From Comamonas granuli NBRC 101663 (GTDB lineage Bacteria; Pseudomonadota; Gammaproteobacteria; Burkholderiales; Burkholderiaceae_C), in contig NZ_BBJX01000012.1 of the NCBI RefSeq assembly GCF_000739995.1, positions 27,034-91,033 of the forward strand: a stretch of DNA of 64,000 bases, in the 5' to 3' direction. This document shows, in pieces, positions 54,050-64,000 of the stretch. Below the pieces are notes generated by a model. The model did no database searches and had not been told where the DNA came from. It saw only the letters and a program-made list of their open reading frames with translations. The position numbers and the translations under genes were made by a program. Numbering within the stretch: the first letter of the stretch is position 1; every line of letters begins with the position of its first letter.

Positions 54050-55188
54050 GCGCGAGGCGCGGCCTGGTGCGCGCCTGGCTGATCCTGGCGCTGGGCGCAT
54101 CCCTCGCAGGGTGCTCGCTGTGGGGTGGCGATTCGGGCAAACCCAAGCCTGCTGATCTGGGGCCCAATATACCTGTCCTGGGTGTGCGGCAGGCTTGGAC
54201 TGCCAGGATCGGTCCCGTGCAGGAGATGCCTCTGGCCGTTCACGCCGGGAGCGGTCAACTGGCGCTGGCGTCGGCAGATGGGGTCGTCGCCGTCTTGGAT
54301 GCGCGGACCGGTGGTGATGTGTGGCGCGCTGCGTTAGGGGTGCCTCTGTCCGCGGGGGTGGGAAGTGACGGCCGCTATGCTGCCGTGGTCTCGCGGGACA
54401 ATGAACTCATCGTGCTGGAGTCCGGCCGGGTGATCTGGCGCAAACGGCTGGGGGCGCAGGTCTTCACGGCTCCGTTGGTGGCGGGCGCGCGCGTGTTCGT
54501 ACTCGGCTCCGACCGATCCGTATCGGCTTGGGATGCCAAGAACGGTACACGTCTGTGGAACCAGGTACGTCCAGGGGATCCCTTGGTCCTGCGGCAACAG
54601 GGTGTCCTGCTCGCCGTAGGCGATACCCTGGTCGTCGGTCAGTCCGGTCGTCTGGTGGGCATGAACCCGGACACAGGAGTGGTGCGATGGGAAGCTCCGG
54701 TGGCCAGTTCGCGCGGAACGAACGACGTGGAGCGGCTCGTGGAGCTGGTTGGACCGGCCAGCCGTATGGACGATGCGGTGTGCGTCCGTGCGTTCCAGGC
54801 AGCAGTGGGGTGTGTGAACGCTGCGCGCGGAAACTTGCAGTGGGCGCAAAGGGCCGGCGGTGGGCAGGGCCTTGGCGGCAATGACATTGCCGTTTATGGC
54901 ACCGAGAGCAATGGCACGCTGATCGCTTGGCGGCGCAGCGATGGCACGCGCCTGTGGACGTCCGAGCGTCTGCAGCATCGCCGCCTCACAGCGCCACTGG
55001 CGTTGGGTCGCTCGGTTGTGGTAGGCGACGATACGGGTTGGGTGCACCTGCTGTCGCGCGAAGATGGTGCGCCACTGAACCGTCTGAGCCCCGACGGGAG
55101 CGCCATTGCCGCTCAACCGGTCGTGGCAGCCGACACCCTGGTGGTGGTCACGCGCAATGGCAATGTTTTTGGCTACCGGCCAGATTGA
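54046..55188 (+). CDS. bamB: Outer membrane protein assembly factor BamB (lipoprotein)
   Basis: Beta-propeller lipoprotein of the BAM complex that inserts outer-membrane barrels. The 380 residues begin with a lipoprotein signal ([12 protein letters not shown], lipid Cys23) and repeat the propeller motif several times, for example [61 protein letters not shown] and [15 protein letters not shown], as expected of about eight PQQ-like blades. GTG start at 54046 overlaps the yfgM-like stop (GTGA), indicating translational coupling. Confidence 0.95.
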   Translation: MSARRGLVRAWLILALGASLAGCSLWGGDSGKPKPADLGPNIPVLGVRQAWTARIGPVQEMPLAVHAGSGQLALASADGVVAVLDARTGGDVWRAALGVPLSAGVGSDGRYAAVVSRDNELIVLESGRVIWRKRLGAQVFTAPLVAGARVFVLGSDRSVSAWDAKNGTRLWNQVRPGDPLVLRQQGVLLAVGDTLVVGQSGRLVGMNPDTGVVRWEAPVASSRGTNDVERLVELVGPASRMDDAVCVRAFQAAVGCVNAARGNLQWAQRAGGGQGLGGNDIAVYGTESNGTLIAWRRSDGTRLWTSERLQHRRLTAPLALGRSVVVGDDTGWVHLLSREDGAPLNRLSPDGSAIAAQPVVAADTLVVVTRNGNVFGYRPD

Positions 55189-55204
55189 ACGGAACTCTCC
55201 CCGC

Positions 55205-56548
55205 ATGAAGCCCGTTATCGCACTGGTCGGTCGCCCCAACGTCGGCAAATCGACGCTTTTCAATCGCCTGACCAAGACCCGCGACGCCATCGTTGCTGAT
55301 TTTGCCGGTCTCACCCGGGATCGCCATTACGGCAATGGCCGATTGGGCAAGCATGAGTACATCGTCATCGACACCGGGGGATTCGAGCCTGAAGCCACCA
55401 GCGGCATCTACCGGGAAATGGCCCGGCAGACGCAGCAAGCCGTTGCCGAAGCCGATGTGGTGGTTTTTGTCGTGGATGCCCGTGCCGGGCTCTCAGCACA
55501 GGATCACGACATCGCCAATTACTTGCGGCGCCTGGGCAAGCATTGCATCCTCGTCGCCAACAAGGCGGAGGGCATGCAGGAGGGGGCGCAGCTCAGCGAG
55601 TTCTACGAACTGGGGCTGGGAGAGGTCTATCCCATTTCTGCAGCGCATGGGCAGGGTATCCGCAGCCTGGTGGAAATGGCCCTCGACAAACTGGATTTGC
55701 AGGACCCCCCCGACGACGAGGAGCCATCGGACAAGACGGCCATTCGACTGGCGGTGGCTGGCCGTCCCAATGTCGGCAAGTCGACTTTGATCAACACCTG
55801 GCTGGGGGAGGAGCGCTTGGTGGCCTTCGACCTGCCCGGAACCACACGCGATGCCATCAGCGTGCCTTTTGAACGCCAAGGCCAGCGCTTTGAGCTGGTG
55901 GACACTGCCGGCTTGCGTCGCAAGGGCAAGGTGTTCGAGGCCATCGAGAAGTTTTCGGTCGTGAAAACTCTGCAAGCCATCGAATCCGCGCATGTGGTGC
56001 TGCTGCTGCTCGATGCCACCCAGGGCATCACGGACCAGGATGCGCACATTGCGGGCTACATCCTGGAGAGTGGCCGTGCTGTGGTGGTGGCGGTAAACAA
56101 ATGGGATGTGGTGGACGATTACCAAAAGCAGTTGGTGGAGCGCTCCATCGAAACACGCCTGGCCTTTCTGCGCTTTGCTGCGGTGCACTACATCTCGGCC
56201 AGCAAGCGCCAAGGCCTGGGGCCGCTGTGGAGTTCAATCATCCAGGCCTACCGGGCGGCCATGTGCAAGATGCCGACACCGGTGCTGACCCGCTTGCTGC
56301 AGGAGGCAGTGCAATTTCAGAGCCCCAAGCGCTCTGGCATGTTCCGCCCCAAGCTGCGTTATGCGCACCAGGGAGGCATGAATCCACCGGTGATCGTGAT
56401 CCATGGAAATTCCCTGGAGCATGTCTCGGAGGCCTACAAGCGCTTCCTGGAGGGGCGCTTCCGCAAAGAGTTCCAGCTCATCGGCACCCCCTTACGCATC
56501 GAGTTGAAAACCTCGCACAATCCGTTCGCGGATGGGGCGGGTTCCTGA
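55205..56548 (+). CDS. der: Ribosome assembly GTPase Der (EngA)
   Basis: Essential double-GTPase for 50S subunit maturation. The 447 residues contain two complete G domains: first with GRPNVGKST (G1), DTGGFEP (G3) and NKAEG (G4), second with [19 protein letters not shown] and NKWDV, then the KH-like domain ending FIGTPLR-type sequence [14 protein letters not shown]. In the first domain the G4 reads NKAE in place of NKxD, which is common for Der. ATG 55205 gives the usual start [10 protein letters not shown]. The gene closes the rlmN-to-der series and is followed after 104 bases by hfq. Confidence 0.97.
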   Translation: MKPVIALVGRPNVGKSTLFNRLTKTRDAIVADFAGLTRDRHYGNGRLGKHEYIVIDTGGFEPEATSGIYREMARQTQQAVAEADVVVFVVDARAGLSAQDHDIANYLRRLGKHCILVANKAEGMQEGAQLSEFYELGLGEVYPISAAHGQGIRSLVEMALDKLDLQDPPDDEEPSDKTAIRLAVAGRPNVGKSTLINTWLGEERLVAFDLPGTTRDAISVPFERQGQRFELVDTAGLRRKGKVFEAIEKFSVVKTLQAIESAHVVLLLLDATQGITDQDAHIAGYILESGRAVVVAVNKWDVVDDYQKQLVERSIETRLAFLRFAAVHYISASKRQGLGPLWSSIIQAYRAAMCKMPTPVLTRLLQEAVQFQSPKRSGMFRPKLRYAHQGGMNPPVIVIHGNSLEHVSEAYKRFLEGRFRKEFQLIGTPLRIELKTSHNPFADGAGS

Positions 56549-56652
56549 TTCTTCCTTATCAGCGGTCCGGGGCGCACCGGTACTTTCGTGCCTTGGGCCC
56601 GGGCTGTGGTAAGGTGTACATCCAAAAATGATTTTTGAACACGGAGAATATC

Positions 56653-56907
56653 GTGAGCAATAAAGGCCAACTTCTTCAAGATCCGTTCCTCAACGCCTTG
56701 CGCAGGGAACATGTGCCGGTCTCGATCTACTTGGTCAATGGGATCAAGCTTCAGGGCCAGATCGAGTCATTCGATCAATACGTGGTGCTGCTGCGCAACA
56801 CCGTGACCCAGATGGTCTACAAGCACGCCATTTCCACGATTGTGCCGGGCCGTGCCGTCAATTTTTCGGTGAGCGATGGCGCCGAGACCGCCAGCGGCGG
56901 TGCGTGA
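56653..56907 (+). CDS. hfq: RNA chaperone Hfq
   Basis: Hexameric Sm-like protein that pairs small RNAs with their targets. The 84 residues start [20 protein letters not shown] and include Sm1 ([20 protein letters not shown]) and Sm2 ([10 protein letters not shown]), with Gln8, Phe42-region and YKHAIS lining the RNA-binding face. The C-terminal tail is short, as in most beta-proteobacteria. GTG start at 56653 with GGAG 7 bases upstream is clear; the frame upstream is not conserved. First of the hfq-hflX-hflK-hflC-yjeT-purA order also known in E. coli. Confidence 0.98.
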   Translation: MSNKGQLLQDPFLNALRREHVPVSIYLVNGIKLQGQIESFDQYVVLLRNTVTQMVYKHAISTIVPGRAVNFSVSDGAETASGGA

Positions 56908-56967
56908 GCGCATCGTTGATTGCTCCGAAGGCGCGGGGCCGCTGCCGACATTTTTCTTCCTGCTGAT

Positions 56968-58146
56968 TTGAGCGACTCTTTGACTTCCAATCGGCAGTCC
57001 GTGCCGGTGCTTTTGGTCGGGGTGGATTTCGGTTTGCCGCATTTCGATGCGGAACTGGAAGAGTTGAGCTTGCTTGCTCAAACGGCGGGCATGGATCCCG
57101 TGGCGCGTCTGACCTGCAAGCGGAAGGCGCCGGATGCGGCGTTGTTTGTCGGGAGCGGCAAGGCAGAAGAGATTCGTCTGCTGGCGCAAATGCATGGCGC
57201 CCAGGAGATTCTGTTCGATCAGTCCCTGAGTCCAGCGCAGCAACGCAATCTGGAGCGGCATCTATCTCTGCCGGTCAATGATCGCACTCTGTTGATCCTG
57301 GAGATCTTTGCCCAGCGTGCCCGCAGCCATGAAGGTAAATTGCAGGTCGAGCTTGCGCGACTGCAGTACCTGAGCACTCGCCTCGTAAGGCGTTGGTCGC
57401 ACCTAGAGCGGCAGGCCGGAGGAACAGGCCTGCGTGGTGGGCCGGGTGAAAAGCAGATCGAACTTGATCGGCGCATGATCGACGAGGCCATCAAGCGCAC
57501 CAAGGAGCGGCTGCTCAGAGTCAAGCGCCAGCGCGCGACCCAGCGGCGTCAACGCGAGCGGGGAGCGGTCTACAGCATTTCGCTGGTGGGTTACACCAAC
57601 GCCGGCAAGTCGACATTGTTCAATGCGCTGGTCAAGGCGCGTGCCTATGCCGCGGATCAACTGTTTGCGACTTTGGACACCACGACACGCCAGCTATATC
57701 TGGCGGCCGCAGGCTGTTCAGTCTCCCTGTCCGATACCGTTGGGTTCATCCGCGATCTGCCGCATGGCCTCATTGAGGCGTTCCAGGCGACCCTCCAGGA
57801 GGCTGTGGACGCTGACTTGCTGCTTCATGTGGTGGATGCTGCCAACCCCCATTTCCCAGAGCAGATCGCTCAGGTGCAAAGTGTCCTCAAGGAGATCGGC
57901 GCTGATGCCATTCCGCAGATTCTGGTGTTCAACAAACTCGATGCACTTGCGCCGGCCTTGCGTCCGGCGGTGCTTGGGGACACCTACGAGGTGGAGGGCC
58001 GGCAGTTGACGCGCTTGTACGTCAGCGCTCGCCGATCCGATGGACTGGATGGCTTGCGCGCGGAATTGGCGCGCCGTGTGCTCCAGGCGCGGGGCGGGGA
58101 TATGTCCACAGGGTTTATTGCCCCTTTGGAGGGGGATGTCCGTTGA
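56968..58146 (+). CDS. hflX: Ribosome-splitting GTPase HflX
   Basis: GTPase that rescues stalled ribosomes by splitting the 70S particle, for instance after heat stress. The 393 residues have the N-terminal HflX domain (ALFVGSGKAEEIRLLAQ), the conserved ARSHEGKLQVELARLQY and GGTGLRGGPGEKQIE, a coiled linker, and the G domain with GYTNAGKST (G1), DTVGFIRDLPH (G3) and NKLDAL (G4). No ATG fits; TTG at 56968 (SDSLTSNRQ) is the likely start, with another TTG 16 codons earlier. Follows hfq by 60 bases. Confidence 0.95.
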   Translation: MSDSLTSNRQSVPVLLVGVDFGLPHFDAELEELSLLAQTAGMDPVARLTCKRKAPDAALFVGSGKAEEIRLLAQMHGAQEILFDQSLSPAQQRNLERHLSLPVNDRTLLILEIFAQRARSHEGKLQVELARLQYLSTRLVRRWSHLERQAGGTGLRGGPGEKQIELDRRMIDEAIKRTKERLLRVKRQRATQRRQRERGAVYSISLVGYTNAGKSTLFNALVKARAYAADQLFATLDTTTRQLYLAAAGCSVSLSDTVGFIRDLPHGLIEAFQATLQEAVDADLLLHVVDAANPHFPEQIAQVQSVLKEIGADAIPQILVFNKLDALAPALRPAVLGDTYEVEGRQLTRLYVSARRSDGLDGLRAELARRVLQARGGDMSTGFIAPLEGDVR

Positions 58147-58196
58147 TTCGGCACAATCCGCCTGTATTGATTGATTCGAGAACCTGAGACTTGCGC

Positions 58197-59564
58197 ATGA
58201 ATTCAGAATCGAGTGTCCGTCGCTGGGCTGCCTTGCCTCAACGCCTGCGTGGGATGTTCAACCTCAATGATCCGAGGTGGGGCAGGGGTGAGGATGGTTC
58301 GGGTGCTGAAGGGCGTCCCGAGGGATCGCGACCTACGCCAGAATCGCAGGGCGACAAGGGCGGGCGGGATTCCCGACCCGGGGCACAACCCCCTGATCTG
58401 GATGAGCTTTGGCGTGATCTCAACCGCAAGCTCTCCGGTTTTTTTGGCAACCGCAACGGCGGTGGCCGTGGCCCCGAGCGCAATGGTGGCAATGGATACC
58501 AGCCCGATATGAAGAGTGCTGGCGTCGGTGTGGGATTGATTGCCGCGATTGCACTGCTGATCTGGTTGAGCACGGGCTTTTTCATCGTGCAGGAGGGACA
58601 GCAGGCGGTGATCACCCAGTTCGGCAAGTTCAAGGGAACCGTTGGGGCGGGCTTCAATTGGCGCTTGCCCTATCCGATCCAGCGCCATGAACTCGTCTTC
58701 GTGACCCAAATCCGTTCGGTGGACGTCGGTCGCGACACCATCATCAAGGCCACCGGTCTGAGGGATTCGGCCATGCTGACCGAGGACGAGAATATCGTCG
58801 AAATCAAATTTGCCGTGCAATACCGGCTCAACGATGCGCGCGCCTGGTTGTTCGAGAGCCGCAATCCTGCAGATGCGGTCGTGCACGCCGCCGAAACTGC
58901 GGTGCGCGAGGTGGTGGGCAAGATGCGCATGGATTCGGCACTTGCCGAGGAGCGCGACCAGATTGCGCCCCGCGTGCGTGCACTGATGCAGACCATTCTG
59001 GACCGTTACAAGGTCGGGGTTGAGATTGTGGGCATCAACCTGCAGCAGGGAGGCGTGCGGCCACCTGAGCAGGTGCAGGCTGCTTTCGACGATGTGCTCA
59101 AGGCGGGGCAGGAACGTGAGCGTGCCAAGAATGAAGCCCAGGCCTATGCCAATGATGTGGTGCCCCGTGCCGTGGGTTCTGCGGCACGCCTCAAAGAGGA
59201 ATCCGAGGCCTACAAGGCGCGTATCGTGGCCCAGGCGCAGGGTGATGCGCAGCGCTTCAGTGCTGTGCTGGCAGAGTACCAGAAGGCTCCGCAGGTCACG
59301 CGCGATCGCATGTACCTGGACACCATGCAGCAGATCTACGCCAATGTGACCAAGATTCTGGTTGACTCGCGTCAGGGGGGGAATCTTCTCTACCTGCCGT
59401 TGGACAAAATCATGCAAAGCGCATCGCAGCCATCGGTCCTTCCGCAGGAGGCTGCAGCCGTCCCATCGGGCACTGCTGCAGGCGCCGTGCCTGCCGTGAC
59501 ACCTTCATCCACGGACGCCCGATCGCGCGACCTGGGACGTGCGCGTGACAGGGAATCCCGCTAG
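58197..59564 (+). CDS. hflK: HflK subunit of the HflKC FtsH-protease modulator
   Basis: Membrane SPFH-family protein that with HflC forms a cage around FtsH. The 455 residues have a cytosolic glycine-rich lead (about 20-105; PPDLDELWRDLNRKL is the family N-terminal motif), a membrane helix (about 110-131), and the SPFH domain VQEGQQAVITQFGKF...GFNWRLPYPI, followed by a helical stretch with GQERERAKNEAQAYANDVVP. Start ATG 58197 is used, but an ATG at 58254 (FNLNDPRWGRG) would match the typical start of beta-proteobacterial HflK better, so 19 residues are doubtful. hflC follows 9 bases after the stop. Confidence 0.95.
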   Translation: MNSESSVRRWAALPQRLRGMFNLNDPRWGRGEDGSGAEGRPEGSRPTPESQGDKGGRDSRPGAQPPDLDELWRDLNRKLSGFFGNRNGGGRGPERNGGNGYQPDMKSAGVGVGLIAAIALLIWLSTGFFIVQEGQQAVITQFGKFKGTVGAGFNWRLPYPIQRHELVFVTQIRSVDVGRDTIIKATGLRDSAMLTEDENIVEIKFAVQYRLNDARAWLFESRNPADAVVHAAETAVREVVGKMRMDSALAEERDQIAPRVRALMQTILDRYKVGVEIVGINLQQGGVRPPEQVQAAFDDVLKAGQERERAKNEAQAYANDVVPRAVGSAARLKEESEAYKARIVAQAQGDAQRFSAVLAEYQKAPQVTRDRMYLDTMQQIYANVTKILVDSRQGGNLLYLPLDKIMQSASQPSVLPQEAAAVPSGTAAGAVPAVTPSSTDARSRDLGRARDRESR

Positions 59565-59573
59565 GAGAGCAAT

Positions 59574-60473
59574 GTGAACAAGCTTGGTTTTTTCGCGACA
59601 TCCATTCTGGTGCTGCTGGCCTTGCTCAGCTCCATGGTCTTTGTGGTTGACCAGCGCCAGTTCGGTGTGGTTTATGCCTTGGGGCAGATCAAGGAGGTCA
59701 TCACCGAGCCGGGGTTGAACTTCAAACTACCGCCACCATTCCAGAACGTTTCCTATATCGACAAGCGATTGCTCACGCTCGACAGCTCGGATACCGAGCC
59801 AGTCCTGACGGCCGAAAAGCAGCGTGTCGTGATCGATTGGTATGTGCGCTGGCGTATCACGGATCCCTCCGACTACATCCGCAATGTGGGGCTGGATGAA
59901 AGTGCAGGGGCCATGCAGCTCAATCGTGTGGTGCGCAATGCTTTCCAGGAAGAGATCAATAAGCGCACCGTCAAGGAGTTGATTTCGCTCAAGCGGGAAG
60001 CCTTGATGGCGGATGTCAAGCGAGAGGTGCTGGAGGCGGTCAAGGGTGCGAAGCCTTGGGGCGTGGACGTGGTGGATGTCCGCATCACCCGTGTGGACTA
60101 CGCGGAGACCATTACCGAATCCGTCTACCGCCGTATGGAGGCGGAACGCAAGCGGGTAGCCAACGAGCTGCGTTCGACGGGCGCCGCTGAGGGCGAAAAA
60201 ATCCGTGCCGATGCCGATCGCCAGCGTGAAATCACCATCGCCAATGCCTACCGGGATGCCCAGAAGGTCAAGGGGGAAGGCGACGCCGAGGCTGCGAAGA
60301 TTTACGCTGAGGCCTTTGGCAAGGATCCGCAGTTTGCCCAGTTCTGGCGCAGTCTGGACGCCTACAAGGCCAGCCTGGGCAAGAAGAACGATATCCTGGT
60401 TCTGGATCCCGCAGCGTCGGATTTCTTCAAGGCCCTCAGGGGGGCGGGCGCCACGGGGGCGGCTGCCCGCTGA
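59574..60473 (+). CDS. hflC: HflC subunit of the HflKC FtsH-protease modulator
   Basis: Partner of HflK in the inner membrane. The 299 residues have an N-terminal helix (about 4-24), the SPFH domain starting VVDQRQFGVVYALGQIKEVI and containing GLNFKLPPPFQNV, and a coiled region with RMEAERKRVANELRSTGAAE and AYRDAQKVKGEGDAEAAKIYAEAFG, typical of HflC. GTG at 59574 is the start, overlapping a stray ATG at 59572 in another frame; AGGAGAG lies 6-12 bases upstream. Its stop shares a base with the DUF2065 gene. Confidence 0.96.
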   Translation: MNKLGFFATSILVLLALLSSMVFVVDQRQFGVVYALGQIKEVITEPGLNFKLPPPFQNVSYIDKRLLTLDSSDTEPVLTAEKQRVVIDWYVRWRITDPSDYIRNVGLDESAGAMQLNRVVRNAFQEEINKRTVKELISLKREALMADVKREVLEAVKGAKPWGVDVVDVRITRVDYAETITESVYRRMEAERKRVANELRSTGAAEGEKIRADADRQREITIANAYRDAQKVKGEGDAEAAKIYAEAFGKDPQFAQFWRSLDAYKASLGKKNDILVLDPAASDFFKALRGAGATGAAAR

Positions 60474-60688
60474 TGGTGGCGGAGCCGTGGCACATGTCCA
60501 TGCCCTGGGGAGATTCCATCTGGCTGGCGCTTGCGCTCTTTTTCGTGATGGAGGGGGTGCTGCCCCTCGCGTTTCCGGCGCATTGGCGGGCCTGGTTCCG
60601 GCAAATGATCGAACTGCGCGATGGGCAGATCCGGTTCCTGGGGTTGCTGAGTGTCCTGGCCGGGGCGGCGATCCTACTGATCGCCTGA
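60473..60688 (+). CDS. DUF2065 (YjeT-like) small membrane protein
   Basis: 71-residue protein of unknown function with two hydrophobic stretches (about 15-32, SIWLALALFFVMEGVLPLAF; 54-71, IRFLGLLSVLAGAAILLIA in part), linked by a basic turn. The family is found between hflC and purA or hisZ in many proteobacteria, as here, which suggests a link to HflKC-FtsH or membrane quality control, but no role is proven. The ATG overlaps the hflC stop (TGATG). A second ATG nine codons later (MPWGDSIWL) may be the true start. Confidence 0.85.
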   Translation: MVAEPWHMSMPWGDSIWLALALFFVMEGVLPLAFPAHWRAWFRQMIELRDGQIRFLGLLSVLAGAAILLIA

Positions 60689-60763
60689 GCGCCGCCTGTC
60701 GCCCTCCCAGGGCGCTGAGCCCTAGCCGGTAGAATCTCTCTTTTCACAGAGCCTCCACCTTCC

Positions 60764-63318
<2,555 letters not shown>

Positions 63319-63337
63319 AGAGGCTATCTCCCGCGTT

Positions 63338-63363
63338 TAAAAAGCGCTGTGTGCTATTAATAA
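63338..63363 (-). repeat. Possible short remnant of the dispersed repeat, copy 12
   Basis: TTTAAAAAGCGCTGTGTGCTATTAATAA reads on the minus strand as TTATTAATAGCACACAGCGC followed by TTTTTAAA, resembling the half-copy GCTAT...AGCGCTT order but too short to be sure. It lies between purA and the phosphoribosyltransferase gene. Confidence 0.3.
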
Positions 63364-63373
63364 AGGAGTAACC

Positions 63374-63898
63374 ATGTTGACTGAAGACGGCAAGCACCTC
63401 TACGTGAGCTACGACGAGTACCACAACCTGATTGAAAAACTGGCGCTGCGGGTGTACCAATCTGGGTGGGAGTTCGACACCATCCTGTGCCTGGCGCGTG
63501 GTGGTATGCGCCCGGGGGATATCCTCAGCCGCATCTTTGACAAGCCTTTGGCCATCATGTCCACCAGTTCCTACCGTGCCGAGGCTGGCACAGTGCGCGG
63601 GCACTTGGACATCGCGCGGTTCATCACGACCCCCAAAGGTGAGATTGCAGGGCGCGTACTGCTTGTTGATGACCTGGCAGACAGCGGGCACACGCTGCAT
63701 GCGGTGATTGACATGCTCAAGAACAACTATGCACCGATCACGGAGTTGCGCAGTGCAGTGATCTGGACCAAAGGGGTGTCTTCGTTCACGCCGGACTACA
63801 CGGTGGAGTTCCTGCCGACCAACCCCTGGATCCACCAGCCCTTCGAGGCTTATGACAATCTGAGTCCGGAAAAATTGCTGGCCAAGTGGCAACTTTGA
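63374..63898 (+). CDS. Phosphoribosyltransferase (purine/xanthine-guanine type)
   Basis: Type I phosphoribosyltransferase, expected to salvage a purine base using PRPP. The 174 residues hold the PRPP-binding motif VLLVDDLADSGHTL (about 96-109) and an early TILCLARGGMRPGDILSR (38-55) containing the flexible-loop/PPi site, with WIHQPFEAY near the end as in Gpt-like enzymes. Whether it prefers guanine, xanthine or hypoxanthine cannot be decided from sequence. A strong AAGGAG precedes the ATG at 63374. Following purA directly, it groups AMP synthesis with purine recovery. Confidence 0.88.
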   Translation: MLTEDGKHLYVSYDEYHNLIEKLALRVYQSGWEFDTILCLARGGMRPGDILSRIFDKPLAIMSTSSYRAEAGTVRGHLDIARFITTPKGEIAGRVLLVDDLADSGHTLHAVIDMLKNNYAPITELRSAVIWTKGVSSFTPDYTVEFLPTNPWIHQPFEAYDNLSPEKLLAKWQL

Positions 63899-64000
63899 CG
63901 ATGTGCCCGCAAGCCATGGTATGATCCGTGTCCCTTGCGATGGAAGATGTTTCCGGTTCTCAGGCGAGCTGTCAAAAATTCTTCGACTTCTTGCTTCCCC
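63899..64000. other. Right-edge intergenic sequence with a possible promoter
   Basis: No open frame within the last 102 bases. TATGAT at 63920-63925 (CCATGGTATGATCCG) resembles a -10 box and may drive a gene beyond the window. Confidence 0.25.

Overview
The window is chromosomal DNA from a GC-rich betaproteobacterium, most likely a member of the Comamonadaceae (Acidovorax or a close relative). This rests on the family make-up and gene order (dnaG-rpoD, surE-pcm-nlpD, and the long rlmN to purA cluster), the strong G/C third-position bias, RpoD with a long Lys/Ala-rich N-terminus, and a dispersed intergenic repeat of the kind I remember from Acidovorax-like genomes. I see no rRNA, tRNA, CRISPR array, complete insertion sequence or prophage.

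Layout. 1-8.1 kb: the end of lolC plus lolD (lipoprotein export), a permuted-papain amidase, a TatD nuclease, a hypoxanthine-DNA glycosylase, a spermidine-synthase-like protein, a lone GspE/PilB-type ATPase and a DUF3422 membrane protein. 8.1-13.6 kb: a RidA protein, comEC, and the ahpC-ahpF peroxide defence pair. 13.6-16 kb: the only clearly accessory stretch, with a decayed type I restriction (hsdR) fragment next to an intact Fic protein and a gene-poor gap. 16-21.9 kb: ppsR divergent from ppsA, then a two-gene sodium:solute symporter. 21.9-30.5 kb: an FKBP isomerase, an HxlR regulator, a class III CoA-transferase, rpoD and dnaG, and an acyl-CoA synthetase. 30.5-41.2 kb: an NSS transporter, PhoD phosphatase, a solute-binding protein paired with a membrane diguanylate cyclase, gamma-glutamyltransferase, a second diguanylate cyclase and a quinone oxidoreductase. 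41.3-47.7 kb: surE-pcm-nlpD (without rpoS), an RluD-type synthase, scpB-rluB and ndk. 47.7-63.9 kb: an almost unbroken run of plus-strand housekeeping genes, rlmN-pilW-rodZ-ispG-hisS-yfgM-bamB-der-hfq-hflX-hflK-hflC-DUF2065-hisZ-purA-phosphoribosyltransferase, combining what are two separate clusters in E. coli.

The most interesting signals are the following. (1) A family of about 60-80 bp repeats, at least eleven and probably twelve copies, built of two small hairpins. Copies lie between genes, supply stop codons, sit where a ribosome site should be, act as a probable terminator, and in two places are translated (start of LolD, inside ComEC). (2) A 161-bp element between the GspE-like gene and DUF3422 that is one long imperfect palindrome with near-identical ends, like a MITE. 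(3) A periplasmic polyamine-type binding protein fused in one transcription unit to a membrane diguanylate cyclase with no transporter genes, resembling the Vibrio NspS-MbaA signalling pair. (4) A canonical EF-hand loop and a coiled-coil insert in the sodium symporter. (5) Fic beside an hsdR relic. Function calls are from reading the translations; no database search was possible.
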